Below, one piece after another: positions 1 through 10,906 of a stretch of DNA of 64,000 bases. The notes under the pieces were generated by a model. The model made no database searches. It was not told the origin of the DNA and was given only the letters and a program-made list of their open reading frames with translations. Positions within the stretch are counted from its first letter, which is position 1. Each line of letters opens with the position of its first letter. The stretch comes from Rhodococcus coprophilus NBRC 100603 (GTDB lineage: Bacteria; Actinomycetota; Actinomycetes; Mycobacteriales; Mycobacteriaceae), in contig NZ_BDAM01000001.1 in NCBI RefSeq assembly GCF_001895045.1, forward strand, positions 186,001 to 250,000, read 5' to 3'. Both the position numbers and the translations under genes were made by a program.

Positions 1-802
1 GCGCGTACTCGTGGAACAGGTCCTTGTGCAGGAACGGCAGTTCCACCGCGTCACGGATCTGCTCGATCTGCCGGCCCAGGCCACCGATGTCGCCGTAGTC
101 GACGTCCGGCACCTCCTCGAGCACGAGGTCTTCGACCTCGGCCTTGGGGACCCGTTCGAACGCGTAGCCGGCCTTGCTGTCGACCAGCAGCGAATCGCCG
201 GGTCGCAGCTTGAAGTTGTCCGGGCCGTCGGTTTCGTCGGTGGAGACGGTCGACGCCGGGTCGAGGGTGCGGGCGGCCGCGGCGGCGAGCGGCGCCGCCA
301 GCCACACCACCCGTTCCTCGTCGGCGTGCCCGACGACCAGGGCGCGGCGCCCGTCGTCGAGCAGTTCGCGCAGGGTGGTGATCTCCCCGACCCGCTCGAA
401 TTCGCCGGCTTCGACGATGGTGAGGGCCTCGTTGAGCCGGACGGTCTGTCCCGGCCGGAACTCGTCGAGGTCGAGGTTGGGTGAGACCGCCACCCGCATC
501 TTGCGGCCCGAGGTGAACACGTCGACGGTGTGGTCGTCGTACGTTTCGAGCATCACCCCGTAACCGCTGGGCGGCTGCCCGAGCCGGTCGACTTCCTCCC
601 GCAGGGTGATCAGCTGCTGCCGGGCGTCCTTGAGCGTCTCGAGCAGCTTGCCGTTGCGCACGGTGAGGGACTCGAGCCGGGCTTCGAGGTCGCGTACCCG
701 GTCGGACGGTTCGGCGAGCATGCGGCGCAGTGTGGCTACCTCCGCGCGCATCTCTTCGATTTCCCGTGCCGCCGCAACCGCATCCGGATTCTGTGAGTTC
801 AT
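1..802 (-). CDS. arc: Proteasome-associated AAA+ ATPase ARC/Mpa, N-terminal part (cut by window edge)
   Basis: Hexameric ATPase that recognises pupylated proteins and unfolds them into the actinobacterial 20S proteasome. Only the first 267 or so residues are in the window. They begin [18 protein letters not shown], with a heptad-rich coiled coil over about residues 10-75 (binds Pup in this family), followed by the interdomain OB folds. The reading ends in the start of the AAA module ([20 protein letters not shown]), so the Walker motifs lie outside. The ATG at 800-802 is chosen because the coiled coil starts immediately after it, as in known ARC/Mpa proteins. It is divergent from the LppK-like lipoprotein gene, the same arrangement I recall for Rv2115c/Rv2116. 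Confidence 0.93.
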   Translation of the reverse strand, partial: MNSQNPDAVAAAREIEEMRAEVATLRRMLAEPSDRVRDLEARLESLTVRNGKLLETLKDARQQLITLREEVDRLGQPPSGYGVMLETYDDHTVDVFTSGRKMRVAVSPNLDLDEFRPGQTVRLNEALTIVEAGEFERVGEITTLRELLDDGRRALVVGHADEERVVWLAAPLAAAAARTLDPASTVSTDETDGPDNFKLRPGDSLLVDSKAGYAFERVPKAEVEDLVLEEVPDVDYGDIGGLGRQIEQIRDAVELPFLHKDLFHEYA

Positions 803-933
803 GTGCGACTCCCTCCACTGTGGTTATTCCACGCTACCGGGCGTTCGCCGAATGTGTACGACGACACGAAATGGTCGGGTACCGAACAGGTGTCGGTTGT
901 CTCACCACGCCCCCGTGGCGATACCCCACGGAC

Positions 934-952
934 CACTCTTAGGCTAACCTAA
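934..952. promoter_or_regulatory. IdeR/DtxR-like iron box (14 of 19 positions)
   Basis: The 14 bases TTAGGCTAACCTAA at 939-952 match the last 14 positions of the IdeR consensus TTAGGTTAGSCTAACCTAA. The left five positions (CACTC) do not match, so one half-site is incomplete. It lies 38 bases before the start of the lipoprotein gene and 132 bases before the divergent proteasome ATPase gene. Iron-dependent control of the lipoprotein is inferred. Confidence 0.5.
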
Positions 953-990
953 CTAACTGTTCGTCCCATTGTCCCGAAAGGACCCGACCC

Positions 991-1482
991 GTGACCACCC
1001 GTACCCTGTGGGCCGCCGTTGCCGTGGCCGCCCTGGCCCTGCTGCCCGCCTGCTCCGACGCCGTATCGGACTCCGACACCACCCCCGCCGACGCGGCGAG
1101 CACCATCAGCACCACCACCACCGCGACCGCGACCACCGGCACCCCGCCGGTCGACGCCGCGGCCCTGCAGGAGTCGGTGGACGTGTTCTTCGATCCCGCC
1201 GCCACCTCCGAGGACCGCGCAGCGGTCGTCGAGGACGGCACCGAGCACCTCCCCGAACTCGAGCAGTTCACCGGCGTGCTCGCCGGCTACCCGCTGACCG
1301 GCACCGTCGGCGAGGTCACCACCGTCGACGACGACACCGTCACCGCCACCACCGAGGTGGCCGGACCGCACGGTGGCGCCCCGATGCCCCTGCAGTTCAG
1401 CCGCACCGACGACGGCCGCTGGGTCCTCGACGACGACGCCGCTTGCTCCATCCTCGAGATGGGCCGCATCACCTGCAGCTGA
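991..1482 (+). CDS. lppK: LppK-like secreted lipoprotein
   Basis: 163-residue lipoprotein of unknown function. It has a short basic start, a hydrophobic stretch over residues 6-18 and a lipobox LPAC with the lipidated Cys at 21. A Thr/Ala/Asp-rich linker (about 25-55) leads into a globular domain of about 100 residues. The fold resembles the Mtb12/low-molecular-weight antigen type of secreted mycobacterial protein, which is my impression from sequence pattern only. The GTG at 991 is preceded by GAAAGGA at a suitable distance. The gene is divergent from the proteasome ATPase, as Rv2116 (lppK) is from mpa, which is the main reason for the symbol. An IdeR-like box lies just upstream. Confidence 0.7.
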   Translation: MTTRTLWAAVAVAALALLPACSDAVSDSDTTPADAASTISTTTTATATTGTPPVDAAALQESVDVFFDPAATSEDRAAVVEDGTEHLPELEQFTGVLAGYPLTGTVGEVTTVDDDTVTATTEVAGPHGGAPMPLQFSRTDDGRWVLDDDAACSILEMGRITCS

Positions 1483-1521
1483 CCGGTCTCGTCGATTCGG
1501 CCGCCCCCGGATGTCGCAGGG

Positions 1522-2505
<984 letters not shown>

Positions 2506-2650
2506 TCACCGCCCGCACCCCGGACTCCGGGGTCGTGTCGGGGGACGCCCCACCGCGCGGCGTCCGGCACCCGGACTGCCATCATCGGGATCGGCGCCCG
2601 GGCTCCGTACCGGGCGCCGTGCCGTCCCGTCTTCACAAGGAGTCCCCGCA

Positions 2651-3478
2651 GTGAGCGCCGCGTACTACCTGCCCGTTCCCGTCCCGCACGATCCCGGGGC
2701 CGACCCCACCGTGAGCATCGAACGGTTCCGGCCCACCGAACACACCGTCAGCACCTGGGGCCCGGATCTGCAGCACGGAGCACCGCCGTCCGCTCTGCTC
2801 GCGCGCGCACTTGAACGGCATCGTCCCCGCCCCGACACGCGGCTGACCCGCATCACCGTCGACCTGCTCGGTCCGGTTCCGCTCAGCGACCTCGAGGTCC
2901 GCACCCGGATCGAGCGGCCCGGCCGCAAGATCGAACTGCTCGTCGCCGAACTGTGGGCGACCACCGCCGACGGCACCGCTCGCGCCGTCGCCCGGGGCAC
3001 CGGCTGGCGGCTCGAGACCGTCGACCTGCCCGACGTGGCCCGCACCTCGGAGCCGCCGCTGCCGCCGGTCCACACCGTGCCGTCGGGCTCGATCGGGCAC
3101 CCGGCGTGGTCGGGCGGATACATTTCCACCCTCGAGTGGCGGGTCGTCACCGAATTCGGGGTGCCGGGCCCCTCCGCGGCGTGGGTCTGTGCCGCGCTGC
3201 CGCTGGTGGACGGCGAAACCCCGACCGGGCTGGACCGGCTGATGACCGTCGCCGACGTCGCCAACGGTGTCGGCTCCAAGCTCGACCCCACCGAATGGCT
3301 GTTCCTCAACACCGAACTGACCGTGCACCTGTTCCGCGCACCGGAGCCCACCTGGGTCGGGATTTCCGCCGAGACCTCCGTCGGCCCGGACGGGGTCGGG
3401 ATGACCGCCGGGGTGCTCTACGACGACGCCGGTGCGCTCGGCCGCATCGCCCAGAACGTGCAGGTGCGGCCCCGCTGA
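2651..3478 (+). CDS. Acyl-CoA thioesterase family protein (double hot-dog)
   Basis: 275 residues with the layout of actinobacterial TesB/Acot-like thioesterases: an N-terminal hot-dog half (about 20-125, including GPDLQHGAPPSALLARALE) and a C-terminal half (about 145-275, with the LTVHLFRAPEPTWVGISAET core). It probably hydrolyses acyl-CoA esters, but the substrate cannot be read from sequence. The start is the GTG at 2651, with AAGGAG about 10 bases upstream. An open frame continues further upstream but overlaps trmI and looks non-coding. It lies between trmI and hisG, and its neighbours suggest no pathway. Confidence 0.82.
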   Translation: MSAAYYLPVPVPHDPGADPTVSIERFRPTEHTVSTWGPDLQHGAPPSALLARALERHRPRPDTRLTRITVDLLGPVPLSDLEVRTRIERPGRKIELLVAELWATTADGTARAVARGTGWRLETVDLPDVARTSEPPLPPVHTVPSGSIGHPAWSGGYISTLEWRVVTEFGVPGPSAAWVCAALPLVDGETPTGLDRLMTVADVANGVGSKLDPTEWLFLNTELTVHLFRAPEPTWVGISAETSVGPDGVGMTAGVLYDDAGALGRIAQNVQVRPR

Positions 3479-3542
3479 CCGCGGGACCGCACCTGGGACG
3501 AAAGACGCGGGATGTGCCCGCCGGTAGTTCTCTTCCGGAGAG

Positions 3543-4406
3543 CTATTCGGCGGCGCGCATCGCGCGGCAGGACCGGATGTTCGACGCGAGGATGGCGCGC
3601 GCCCCGATCTCGGCGAGACGGTCCATCACCGCATTGTGATCCTTGCGGGGCACCATGGCCCGCACCGCGACCGACGAGTCGTTCGCCAGCGGGGAGATCG
3701 TCGGCGACTCGAGCCCCGGCGTGACCTGCACTGCCTGCTCGAGCAGGTGCTTCGGGCAGTCGTAGTCGAGCATCACGTACTGCTGCGCGAAGACCACGCC
3801 TTCGAGCCGGGCGATGAGCTGGTTGCGGGCCCGGTCGCCGCGATCGGAACCTTCCCGCTCGATGAGCACACCCTCCGAATCGCACAGCGACTCACCGAAC
3901 GCCACCAGATCGTGCTGCCGCAGCGTGCGTCCCGACCCGACCACGTCGGCGATGGCATCGGCGACCCCCAGCTGGATGGAGATCTCCACTGCCCCGTCGA
4001 GCCGGATCACGGTCGCGTCGAGGCCGCGGGCCTCGAGGTCGCGGCGGACCAGGTTCGGGTACGACGTGGCGATGCGCAGCCCGTGCAGGTCCTCGACCGT
4101 CCAGTCGCGGCCCTTGGGGGCGGCGTACCGGAAGGAGGATCGCCCGAAGCCCAGGGAGAGCCGTTCGGCGACGGGCGCACCCGAATCGAGTGCCAGATCA
4201 CGCCCGGTGATCCCCAGATCGAGCTCGCCCGACCCGACGTAGATCGCGATGTCCTTGGGACGGAGGAAGAAGAACTCGACGTCGTTGACGGGATCGATGA
4301 CCGTCAGGTCCCGCGAATCGGTGCGGCGCCGGTATCCGGCTTCCTGCAGGATCTCGGCGGCAGACTCGGACAACGAGCCCTTGTTGGGAACTGCGACGCG
4401 CAGCAT
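3543..4406 (-). CDS. hisG: ATP phosphoribosyltransferase HisG (long form)
   Basis: First enzyme of histidine synthesis: condenses ATP with PRPP. The 287-residue length is that of the long, hexameric, histidine-inhibited form with a C-terminal ACT-like regulatory domain (about 212-287) and no HisZ partner. The start [16 protein letters not shown] is diagnostic. The PRPP-binding segment lies in the middle ([21 protein letters not shown]). The ATG at 4404-4406 has GAAAGGAC just upstream; the longer frame upstream is not used. hisE is encoded 87 bases upstream on the same strand, so the two probably form one transcript, as in mycobacteria. Confidence 0.97.
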   Translation of the reverse strand: MLRVAVPNKGSLSESAAEILQEAGYRRRTDSRDLTVIDPVNDVEFFFLRPKDIAIYVGSGELDLGITGRDLALDSGAPVAERLSLGFGRSSFRYAAPKGRDWTVEDLHGLRIATSYPNLVRRDLEARGLDATVIRLDGAVEISIQLGVADAIADVVGSGRTLRQHDLVAFGESLCDSEGVLIEREGSDRGDRARNQLIARLEGVVFAQQYVMLDYDCPKHLLEQAVQVTPGLESPTISPLANDSSVAVRAMVPRKDHNAVMDRLAEIGARAILASNIRSCRAMRAAE

Positions 4407-4493
4407 GACAGACGTCCTTTCGGGAAGGGAGGGAAGAATCGGAGGGTCCACGGGCACGGACGGCAGCTACCCCCGGGCGGGGGCCGCCGGCCG

Positions 4494-4775
4494 TCACAGA
4501 TGCTTGTAGACGTCCTCGAGCTTCAGACCGCGCCCCACCATCAGAACCTGCACCCAGTACAGCAACTGTGAGATCTCCTCGGAGAGCTCCTCGTCGGATT
4601 GGTACTCGGCGGCGATCCACACCTCGCCGGCCTCCTCGATCACCTTCTTGCCCTGCGCGTGGACACCGGCGTCCAGGGCGGCGACGGTGCCGGACCCTTC
4701 GGGACGGGTCACAGCACGTTCGGACAGCTCGGCGAACAGGGAATCGAAGGTCTTCACAGGGGATGATTGTTTCAT
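4494..4775 (-). CDS. hisE: Phosphoribosyl-ATP pyrophosphatase HisE
   Basis: Second step of histidine synthesis: hydrolyses phosphoribosyl-ATP to phosphoribosyl-AMP. At 93 residues it is a stand-alone HisE (not fused to HisI). It is an all-alpha MazG-like protein with the metal-binding pattern [15 protein letters not shown] at about 43-57 and a second acidic helix [15 protein letters not shown]. It starts at [17 protein letters not shown], matching the mycobacterial protein end to end. It is followed on the same strand by hisG. Confidence 0.97.
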   Translation of the reverse strand: MKQSSPVKTFDSLFAELSERAVTRPEGSGTVAALDAGVHAQGKKVIEEAGEVWIAAEYQSDEELSEEISQLLYWVQVLMVGRGLKLEDVYKHL

Positions 4776-4825
4776 GCCGCGCCGGTGGTCCCGAATTCAG
4801 GACACCACCGCACCCGGCGCGCCGC

Positions 4826-5713
4826 TCACCAGGCGAGCGTGCGGCCGCTCACGAACCGGTGCGTGGCCCCACTGACCGGGTCCGGGAACTCGAGCGCGCG
4901 CGCCAGCAACCGCAGCGGCTCGGTGAAGTCCTCCGGGTCGCGGCGCCGGAACACCGGGTAGAAGTTGTCCCCCACGATCGGGATTCCCAGCGCCGTCAGG
5001 TGCAGCCGCAACTGGTGGGTGCGTCCCGTGAGCGGGTGCAGCCGGTACCGGGCGCGGTCGCCGCGGCGCTCGACCAACTCGATGCGGGTCTCGGAGTTGG
5101 GTGCGGTGAAGCTCTGCACCGCGGTGAGCTCGCCGTGCTGTTTGTCGATGCGGGTGCGCACCACTCGCGGAAACTCGAGGTCCGGCCGGAACCCCGCGAC
5201 CGCCTCGTATTCCTTGGTCACCCTCTGCCGCTCGAACAGTTCCTGATAGGGCCGCCGCCACCGCGGGTCGGTGGTGCACAGCAGCACCCCCGCGGTCATC
5301 CGGTCCAGCCGGTGCACCGGCACCAGATGCGGCAGCGCCAGCTCCCGCCGCAGCCGCACCACCACCGTTTCCCGGATGTGTGCGCCCCGCGGGATCGTCG
5401 CCAGGAAATGCGGCTTGTCCACCACCACCAGCCGCTCGTCGCGGTGCAGCACCTCCACCGGGAACGGCACCGGCACCTCCGGCGGTGGATCGCGGTAGAA
5501 GTACACGAACCGCGTCGGCTGATAGCGGGTCTCGGCGTCCACGCGCCGACCGTGCTCGTCGACGAGCTCACCGGCGCTCATGTGGGCGTGCCAGTCCTCG
5601 TCCGGATGCCGGGACTGCAAGAACTCCACGACGGTCGCGGCGTCCGCGTCGGCGGGCATGCGCAACCGGTCCGGGCCGAGCCCGTCCCGCACCGGCAACG
5701 GTGCTCCCCGCAC
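4826..5713 (-). CDS. RluA-family RNA pseudouridine synthase
   Basis: Isomerises specific uridines in rRNA or tRNA. The 295-residue protein has an S4-like/N-terminal region followed by the RluA catalytic core: the VVVDKPHFLATIPRG segment at about 97-110, the catalytic motif HRLDRMTAG with Asp137, and the C-terminal LHPLTGRTHQLRLHL motif. The closest characterised types modify tRNA U32 and/or 23S U746 (RluA/TruC group), but the target is not assignable. The start lies one base beyond the stop of the upstream trhO gene, so the two RNA-modification genes are probably cotranscribed and translationally coupled. Confidence 0.9.
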   Translation of the reverse strand: MRGAPLPVRDGLGPDRLRMPADADAATVVEFLQSRHPDEDWHAHMSAGELVDEHGRRVDAETRYQPTRFVYFYRDPPPEVPVPFPVEVLHRDERLVVVDKPHFLATIPRGAHIRETVVVRLRRELALPHLVPVHRLDRMTAGVLLCTTDPRWRRPYQELFERQRVTKEYEAVAGFRPDLEFPRVVRTRIDKQHGELTAVQSFTAPNSETRIELVERRGDRARYRLHPLTGRTHQLRLHLTALGIPIVGDNFYPVFRRRDPEDFTEPLRLLARALEFPDPVSGATHRFVSGRTLAW

Positions 5714-5714
5714 G

Positions 5715-6575
5715 TCAGGACCCGACAGGATCCGGCACGCACCCCTCGCACACCAACGTCAGGTCGCGGCCGTCGAGGTCGGGATGATTGCGGTACCGCG
5801 AGGTCGGGGTGCCGCACTCGGTGCACCGGCCCAACACTGTTGCCGCCGGGCTGAATTCGACGTTCATCCGGCCGTCGAACACATACAGCGACCCTTCCCA
5901 CAAACCGTCGTCGCCGAAAGTCTCGCCGTAGCGCACGATCCCACCGTCGAGTTGATAGACCTCCTCGAACCCGCGGTTGCGCATCAACGCCGACAACACC
6001 TCGCAGCGCACCCCACCGGTGCAGTAGGTCACCACCGGCCGCGACTTGAGATGGTCGTAGCGGCCGCTGTCGAGTTCGGCGACGAAATCACGGGTGGTCT
6101 CCACGTCGGGCACCACCGCATCCCGGAACCGGCCGATCTCCGCCTCGAACCGGTTACGGCCGTCGAAGAACACCACCTCGTCGCCGCGCTCGGACACCAG
6201 TTCGTGCACGGCGCGCGGCGACAACGGGGTTCCGCCGCCGATCACCCCGTGGTCGTCGACCTTCACCTCGCCGGGCACCCCGAACGTGACGATCTCCGGC
6301 CGCACCTTCACCGACAGACGCGGGAAGTCGTTCCCGGTGCCGTCGGACCATTTGACGTCGATGCTCTTGAACGCGGCGTAGCCGCGCAACCCGCGCACAT
6401 ACTTCTTCACCGCCGCGATGTCCCCGCCGACGGTGCCGTTGATGCCGTGCTCGGAAATCAGGATCCGGCCGGTCAGCCCCAGCGACGAGGCGAGGGTGTG
6501 CTGCCACAACCGGATCGCCTCCGGATCGGGCAGCGGCGTGAACGCATAGAACAACACGATCTTGGGCACGGCCAT
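5715..6575 (-). CDS. trhO: tRNA uridine-34 hydroxylase TrhO (rhodanese family, YceA type)
   Basis: Oxygen-dependent hydroxylation of U34 in tRNAs, giving 5-hydroxyuridine. The 286-residue product has the UPF0176 N-terminal domain ([14 protein letters not shown] at about 38-51), a rhodanese domain with the active-site loop YCTGGVRCE and Cys185, and a C-terminal four-cysteine cluster (CTECGT plus VCEGC) that probably binds zinc. It starts [15 protein letters not shown]. It sits between the HAD phosphatase gene (1-base gap upstream) and the pseudouridine synthase gene (1-base gap downstream), so metH-HAD-trhO-rluA looks like one operon. Confidence 0.93.
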   Translation of the reverse strand: MAVPKIVLFYAFTPLPDPEAIRLWQHTLASSLGLTGRILISEHGINGTVGGDIAAVKKYVRGLRGYAAFKSIDVKWSDGTGNDFPRLSVKVRPEIVTFGVPGEVKVDDHGVIGGGTPLSPRAVHELVSERGDEVVFFDGRNRFEAEIGRFRDAVVPDVETTRDFVAELDSGRYDHLKSRPVVTYCTGGVRCEVLSALMRNRGFEEVYQLDGGIVRYGETFGDDGLWEGSLYVFDGRMNVEFSPAATVLGRCTECGTPTSRYRNHPDLDGRDLTLVCEGCVPDPVGS

Positions 6576-6576
6576 G

Positions 6577-7293
6577 TCAGGGTCTCCCCGATCCGTGCAA
6601 CTCCCGCAGATCCGCGACTGTCAGGCCCTCGAGCGTGGACCGGAACACCCGGCGCGGCGACCCGGGCACCTCCACCAGCGACGGCACCACCAGCACCGCG
6701 CAGCCCGCGGCCTCCGCGGACGCCGCGCCGGTCGGCGAATCCTCGATCGCCAGACACTGCGCCGGATCGACGCCGAGCAGTTCCGCGGCCCGCCGGTACG
6801 GCGCCGGATCGGGTTTCCCAGCCGGGACCTCGTCGCCGCACACGGTGTGGTCGAACCGGTCCCGGCCGAGCGTCTCGAGCGCGACCTCGCACAACCGGCG
6901 TCCGGTGTTGGTCACCAACGCCTGCCCCAGGCCTTCCCGGCGCACCGCGTCGAGCGCCGCCTGCGCGCCCGGCCGCCACCGCAGACCCTGCGCGAACAGC
7001 CCGGCCATGTAGGCGTTGAGCCAGTCTTCGGCGGCGGTCTGCTCGTCGGGGGTCGGGTCGAGACCGAGGCCGTGAAACGCCCGCCACACCGACAGGTCGA
7101 GCGGTCCGCCGATCGTCGCGCGGCGGGTCTCCTCACTCATGGGACCCCCGAGATGCAGCGACAACTCCCGCATCCCGATGTCCCACAACTGCTCCGATTC
7201 GAGCAGAGTGCCGTCCATGTCCCACAGCACTGCCTGCAAGCGGGCAGACCCGACCAGCGGTGCAGTGCAACGGGTTTCGAGCTGATCAGACAT
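6577..7293 (-). CDS. HAD-superfamily phosphatase (DMDGT type)
   Basis: 238-residue haloacid-dehalogenase phosphohydrolase with a helical cap. Motif I is WDMDGTLLE with Asp25/Asp27, motif II lies in ALVTNTGRR, and motifs III/IV in [18 protein letters not shown]...[16 protein letters not shown]. It resembles sugar- or nucleotide-phosphate phosphatases (beta-PGM/Gph subfamily); the substrate is unknown. The start ATG (7291-7293) lies inside the last codons of metH, giving an 8-base overlap (metH stops at 7286) and implying translational coupling. A longer open frame runs through metH but is a shadow. Confidence 0.88.
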   Translation of the reverse strand: MSDQLETRCTAPLVGSARLQAVLWDMDGTLLESEQLWDIGMRELSLHLGGPMSEETRRATIGGPLDLSVWRAFHGLGLDPTPDEQTAAEDWLNAYMAGLFAQGLRWRPGAQAALDAVRREGLGQALVTNTGRRLCEVALETLGRDRFDHTVCGDEVPAGKPDPAPYRRAAELLGVDPAQCLAIEDSPTGAASAEAAGCAVLVVPSLVEVPGSPRRVFRSTLEGLTVADLRELHGSGRP

Positions 7294-10200
7294 TGAAGTA
7301 CTTGGCCTCCGGATGGTGCAGCACGAACGCGTCGGTGGACTGCTCGGGATGCAACTGCAATTCCTCCGACAACTCCACGCCGATACGTTCGGGCTCGAGC
7401 AACTCGACGAGCTTGATGCGATCCTCGAGATTCGGGCACGCGCCGTACCCGAACGCGAACCGGGCCCCGCGATACGCGAGCTTGAAGTATTCGGCGATCT
7501 CGTCGGGATCCTCGTCGGCGGCCGTCCCGCCACCGGCGAACGCCAACTCCTGCCGGATCCGGCGATGCCAGTACTCCGCCAGCGCCTCGGTCAGTTGCAC
7601 GCCGATACCGTGCACCTCCAGATAGTCGCGGTAGGCGTCCGCCGCGAACAACTCGTTCGCGAAATCGGCGATCGGCTGACCCATCGTGACCAGCTGGAAC
7701 GGCCACACATCGACCTGCCCCGACGCGAGCGCATCCTCCCGCGACCGCACGAAGTCGGCGATGCACAGGAACCGGGAGCGCTGCTGCCGAGGGAACGTGA
7801 ACCGGAACCGCTCCGGCGCATCCGGGCGCGGCTCGGTGAGCACCACCACGTCGTCGCCCTCGGAGACCGCCGGGAAGTAGCCGTACACCACCGCGGCGTG
7901 CTGCAAGATCCCCTCGGTCGCCAACCGGTCCAGCCAGTACCGCAGCCGCGGCCGGCCCTCGGTCTCCACCAGTTCCTCGTAGCTCGGGCCGTCGCCGCCG
8001 CGCTGACCCCGCAGCCCCCACTGCCCGAGGAACAACGCCCGCTCGTCGATCAGCGACGCGTAGTCGGCCAGCGGGATGCCCTTGACCACCCGAGTCCCCC
8101 AGAACGGCGGGGTCGGCACCGGAAGATCGGCCGCGACGTCGCTGCGCGCGGGCACCACCACCGGTGCCTCCGCCGCTTTGCGCTTCTCCGCGATCCGCTT
8201 GCTGCGCTCGTGCCGTTCCTTGCGCTCGGCGGCCTTGCGGGCAGCTTCCAGTGCCTCCGGGCTGTCCGGCGCCGGGGCCTCGCCCCGCTTGACGGCCATC
8301 ACCTTGTCCATCAACGACAAGCCCTCGAACGCATCGCGCGCGTACGACACCTGGCCGTCGTAGACCGCCGCGAGATCGTTCTCGACATAGCTGCGGGTCA
8401 GCGCCGCCCCGCCGAGCATCACCGGGAACTGCTCGGCGACCCCGCGGGCGTTGAGTTCCTCGAGGTTCTCCTTCATCACCACGGTGGACTTCACCAGCAG
8501 ACCCGACATGCCGATCACATCGGCGCGCTTGTCGACCGCCGCATCGAGAATCGTCGCGATGGGCTGCTTGATACCGAGGTTGACCACCTCGTAGCCGTTG
8601 TTCGACAGGATGATGTCGACGAGGTTCTTCCCGATGTCGTGAACATCGCCCTTGACGGTCGCGAGCACGATCCGGCCCTTACCGTCCGCGCCGGTCGACT
8701 CCATGTGCGGTTCGAGGAATGCCACAGCCGTCTTCATCACCTCGGCGGACTGCAGCACGAACGGCAACTGCATCTGCCCCGACCCGAACAGCTCCCCGAC
8801 CGTCTTCATCCCCGACAGCAACGTGTCGTTGATGATCGTGAGCGGCGGGGTGGTGGTCATCGCCTCGGTCAGATCGTCCTCGAGACCGTTACGTTCGCCG
8901 TCGACGATGCGGCGCTCGAGCCGCTCGAACAGTGGCAGCGCCGCCAGTTCCTGCGCCCGCGACTCCCGCGCCGACGCCGCCGACACACCTTCGAACAACT
9001 CCATCAGCTTCTGCAGCGGGTCGTAGCCGTCGCGCCGCCGGTCGTACACCAGATCCAGCGCGACCTGCCGCTGCTCCTCGGGGATCCGCGCCATCGGCAG
9101 GATCTTCGACGCATGCACGATCGCGGTATCCAGACCGGCCTCGGTGCACTCGTGCAGGAACACCGAGTTGAGCACCTGCCGGGCCGCCGGATTCAAACCG
9201 AACGACACATTCGAGATGCCGAGCGTGAAGTGGATTTCGGGGTGTCGCCGGTGCAGTTCGCGGATCGCGTCGATCGTCTCGATCGCGTCGCGGCGCACTT
9301 CCTCCTGCCCCGTCGAGATCGGGAACGTCAGCGCGTCGACGATGATGTCCTCCGGCGCGAGCCCCCAGTTCTCCGTCAGGTCGGTGATCAGACGCTCCGC
9401 GATCCGCACCTTGTGCTCCGCGGTACGGGCCTGACCTTCCTCGTCGATCGTCAACGCCACCACGGCCGCGCCGTGGGTCACCACCAGCTCCATGATGCGC
9501 TGGAACCGCGACCCGGGGCCGTCCCCGTCCTCGTAGTTCACCGAGTTCACCGCGCACCGGCCACCGAGATGCTCGAGACCCGCCTGGATCACGGCCGGTT
9601 CCGTCGAGTCGATCATGATCGGCAGTGTCGACGCGGTCGCGAACCGGGAGGCCAGCTCGGCCATGTCCGCGGCGCCGTCACGTCCCACGTAGTCGACGTT
9701 CAGATCCAGCATGTGCGCGCCGTCGCGGATCTGATCCTTCGCGATATCCAGGCATTTCTGCCAGTCCGCGGCGAGCATCGCCTCCCGGAACGCTTTCGAT
9801 CCGTTCGTGTTGGTGCGCTCCCCGACCATCAGGATCGACGCGTCCTGCTCGAACGGCACCGCCGTGTACAGCGACGACACGCCGGGCTCCGGCACCGGTG
9901 TACGCGTCGCCGGTGCGACCTCGCGCACCGCCGCGGCGACCTGCCGCACATGCTCGGGAGTCGTACCGCAGCACCCGCCGACGAACGCCAGCCCGTACTC
10001 GGAGACGAACCCGGCCAGCGCCGCCGCCAGCTCCTCCGGACCGAGCGGATACTCCGCACCGTTGGGGCCCAGCACCGGCAGCCCCGCATTCGGCATCACC
10101 GACACCGGAATCCGCGCGTGCTGCGACAGGTAACGCAGGTGCTCGCTCATCTCCGCCGGGCCGGTCGCGCAATTGAGGCCGATCAGATCGATCCCCAGCG

Positions 10201-10855
10201 GCTCGAGCGCCGTCAGCGCCGCACCGATCTCCGAACCGAGCAGCATCGTGCCCGTGGTCTCGACCGTGACGTGGGTCACGATCGGCAGCCGGCGTCCCGC
10301 CTGCTCCATCGCGAGCTGACTGCCCACGATCGCGGCCTTGGCCTGCAACAGGTCCTGGCACGTCTCCACCAGGATCGCATCCGCGCCACCGTCGATCATG
10401 CCCAGCGCCGCCTCCGCGTAGGCATCCCGCAACACCGCGTAGGGCGCATGCCCCAGGCTCGGCAGCTTGGTACCCGGTCCCATCGACCCGATCACCATCC
10501 GCGGCATGCCGTCTGCGCTCGGGCCCATCTCGTCGGCCACCTCACGAGCCAGGCGAGCGCCCCGTTCGGACAGGTCACGAATACGGTCGGCGATGTCGTA
10601 GTCGGCGAGATTGGGCAGGTTGCAGCCGAAGGTGTTCGTCGAGACCACATCTGCGCCGGCCTCGAAGTACGCCCGATGGATCCCACGGATCACATCCGGC
10701 CGAGACTCGTTGAGAATCTCGTTGCACCCCTCCAAGCCGCGGAAATCGTCGAGCGAGAGATCCGCAGCCTGCAACATCGTGCCCATCGCCCCGTCGCCGA
10801 TGACAACGCGCCGCTTGAGCGCATCGAGCAAGACAGAGTGCAATGGGGTGGACAT
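7286..10855 (-). CDS. metH: Cobalamin-dependent methionine synthase MetH
   Basis: Transfers the methyl group of 5-methyl-tetrahydrofolate to homocysteine via methylcobalamin. The 1,189 residues have the full four-module layout: homocysteine domain (about 8-310; zinc ligands around NCATG at 228 and GGCCGTTP at 293-300), pterin domain (about 340-610; GERTNTNGSKAF), cobalamin cap and binding domain (about 640-860; DVHDIGK at 737-743 supplies the Co-ligating His), and reactivation domain (about 890-1189). Size is as in mycobacteria. The frame stays open for another 300 or so codons upstream, but the ATG at 10853-10855 (MSTPLHSVLLDALKRR) begins the conserved sequence. No cobalamin riboswitch fits in the 51 bases before the divergent PAC2 gene. 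Confidence 0.97.
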   Translation of the reverse strand: MSTPLHSVLLDALKRRVVIGDGAMGTMLQAADLSLDDFRGLEGCNEILNESRPDVIRGIHRAYFEAGADVVSTNTFGCNLPNLADYDIADRIRDLSERGARLAREVADEMGPSADGMPRMVIGSMGPGTKLPSLGHAPYAVLRDAYAEAALGMIDGGADAILVETCQDLLQAKAAIVGSQLAMEQAGRRLPIVTHVTVETTGTMLLGSEIGAALTALEPLGIDLIGLNCATGPAEMSEHLRYLSQHARIPVSVMPNAGLPVLGPNGAEYPLGPEELAAALAGFVSEYGLAFVGGCCGTTPEHVRQVAAAVREVAPATRTPVPEPGVSSLYTAVPFEQDASILMVGERTNTNGSKAFREAMLAADWQKCLDIAKDQIRDGAHMLDLNVDYVGRDGAADMAELASRFATASTLPIMIDSTEPAVIQAGLEHLGGRCAVNSVNYEDGDGPGSRFQRIMELVVTHGAAVVALTIDEEGQARTAEHKVRIAERLITDLTENWGLAPEDIIVDALTFPISTGQEEVRRDAIETIDAIRELHRRHPEIHFTLGISNVSFGLNPAARQVLNSVFLHECTEAGLDTAIVHASKILPMARIPEEQRQVALDLVYDRRRDGYDPLQKLMELFEGVSAASARESRAQELAALPLFERLERRIVDGERNGLEDDLTEAMTTTPPLTIINDTLLSGMKTVGELFGSGQMQLPFVLQSAEVMKTAVAFLEPHMESTGADGKGRIVLATVKGDVHDIGKNLVDIILSNNGYEVVNLGIKQPIATILDAAVDKRADVIGMSGLLVKSTVVMKENLEELNARGVAEQFPVMLGGAALTRSYVENDLAAVYDGQVSYARDAFEGLSLMDKVMAVKRGEAPAPDSPEALEAARKAAERKERHERSKRIAEKRKAAEAPVVVPARSDVAADLPVPTPPFWGTRVVKGIPLADYASLIDERALFLGQWGLRGQRGGDGPSYEELVETEGRPRLRYWLDRLATEGILQHAAVVYGYFPAVSEGDDVVVLTEPRPDAPERFRFTFPRQQRSRFLCIADFVRSREDALASGQVDVWPFQLVTMGQPIADFANELFAADAYRDYLEVHGIGVQLTEALAEYWHRRIRQELAFAGGGTAADEDPDEIAEYFKLAYRGARFAFGYGACPNLEDRIKLVELLEPERIGVELSEELQLHPEQSTDAFVLHHPEAKYFNV

Positions 10856-10894
10856 ACCCACCAGACTAGTGGGCGGACGAACCGACCCGGGTCG

Positions 10895-10900
10895 TAGGCT
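10895..10900 (+). promoter_or_regulatory. -10 box TAGGCT for a leaderless PAC2 transcript
   Basis: TAGGCT ends exactly six bases before the GTG start of the PAC2 gene, the spacing expected when transcription begins at the start codon. No Shine-Dalgarno sequence is visible. Leaderless transcription is inferred. Confidence 0.45.
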
Positions 10901-10906
10901 GGACGA

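Noticed and set aside
7313-10897. Open frame of 1,194 codons on the plus strand opposite metH
   Set aside because: It mirrors metH codon for codon, is Arg/His/Gln-rich without motifs, and metH has every domain expected.
10856-10906. Cobalamin riboswitch for metH
   Set aside because: The gap to the divergent PAC2 gene is about 50 bases, too short for a B12 riboswitch, and no B12-box was seen.
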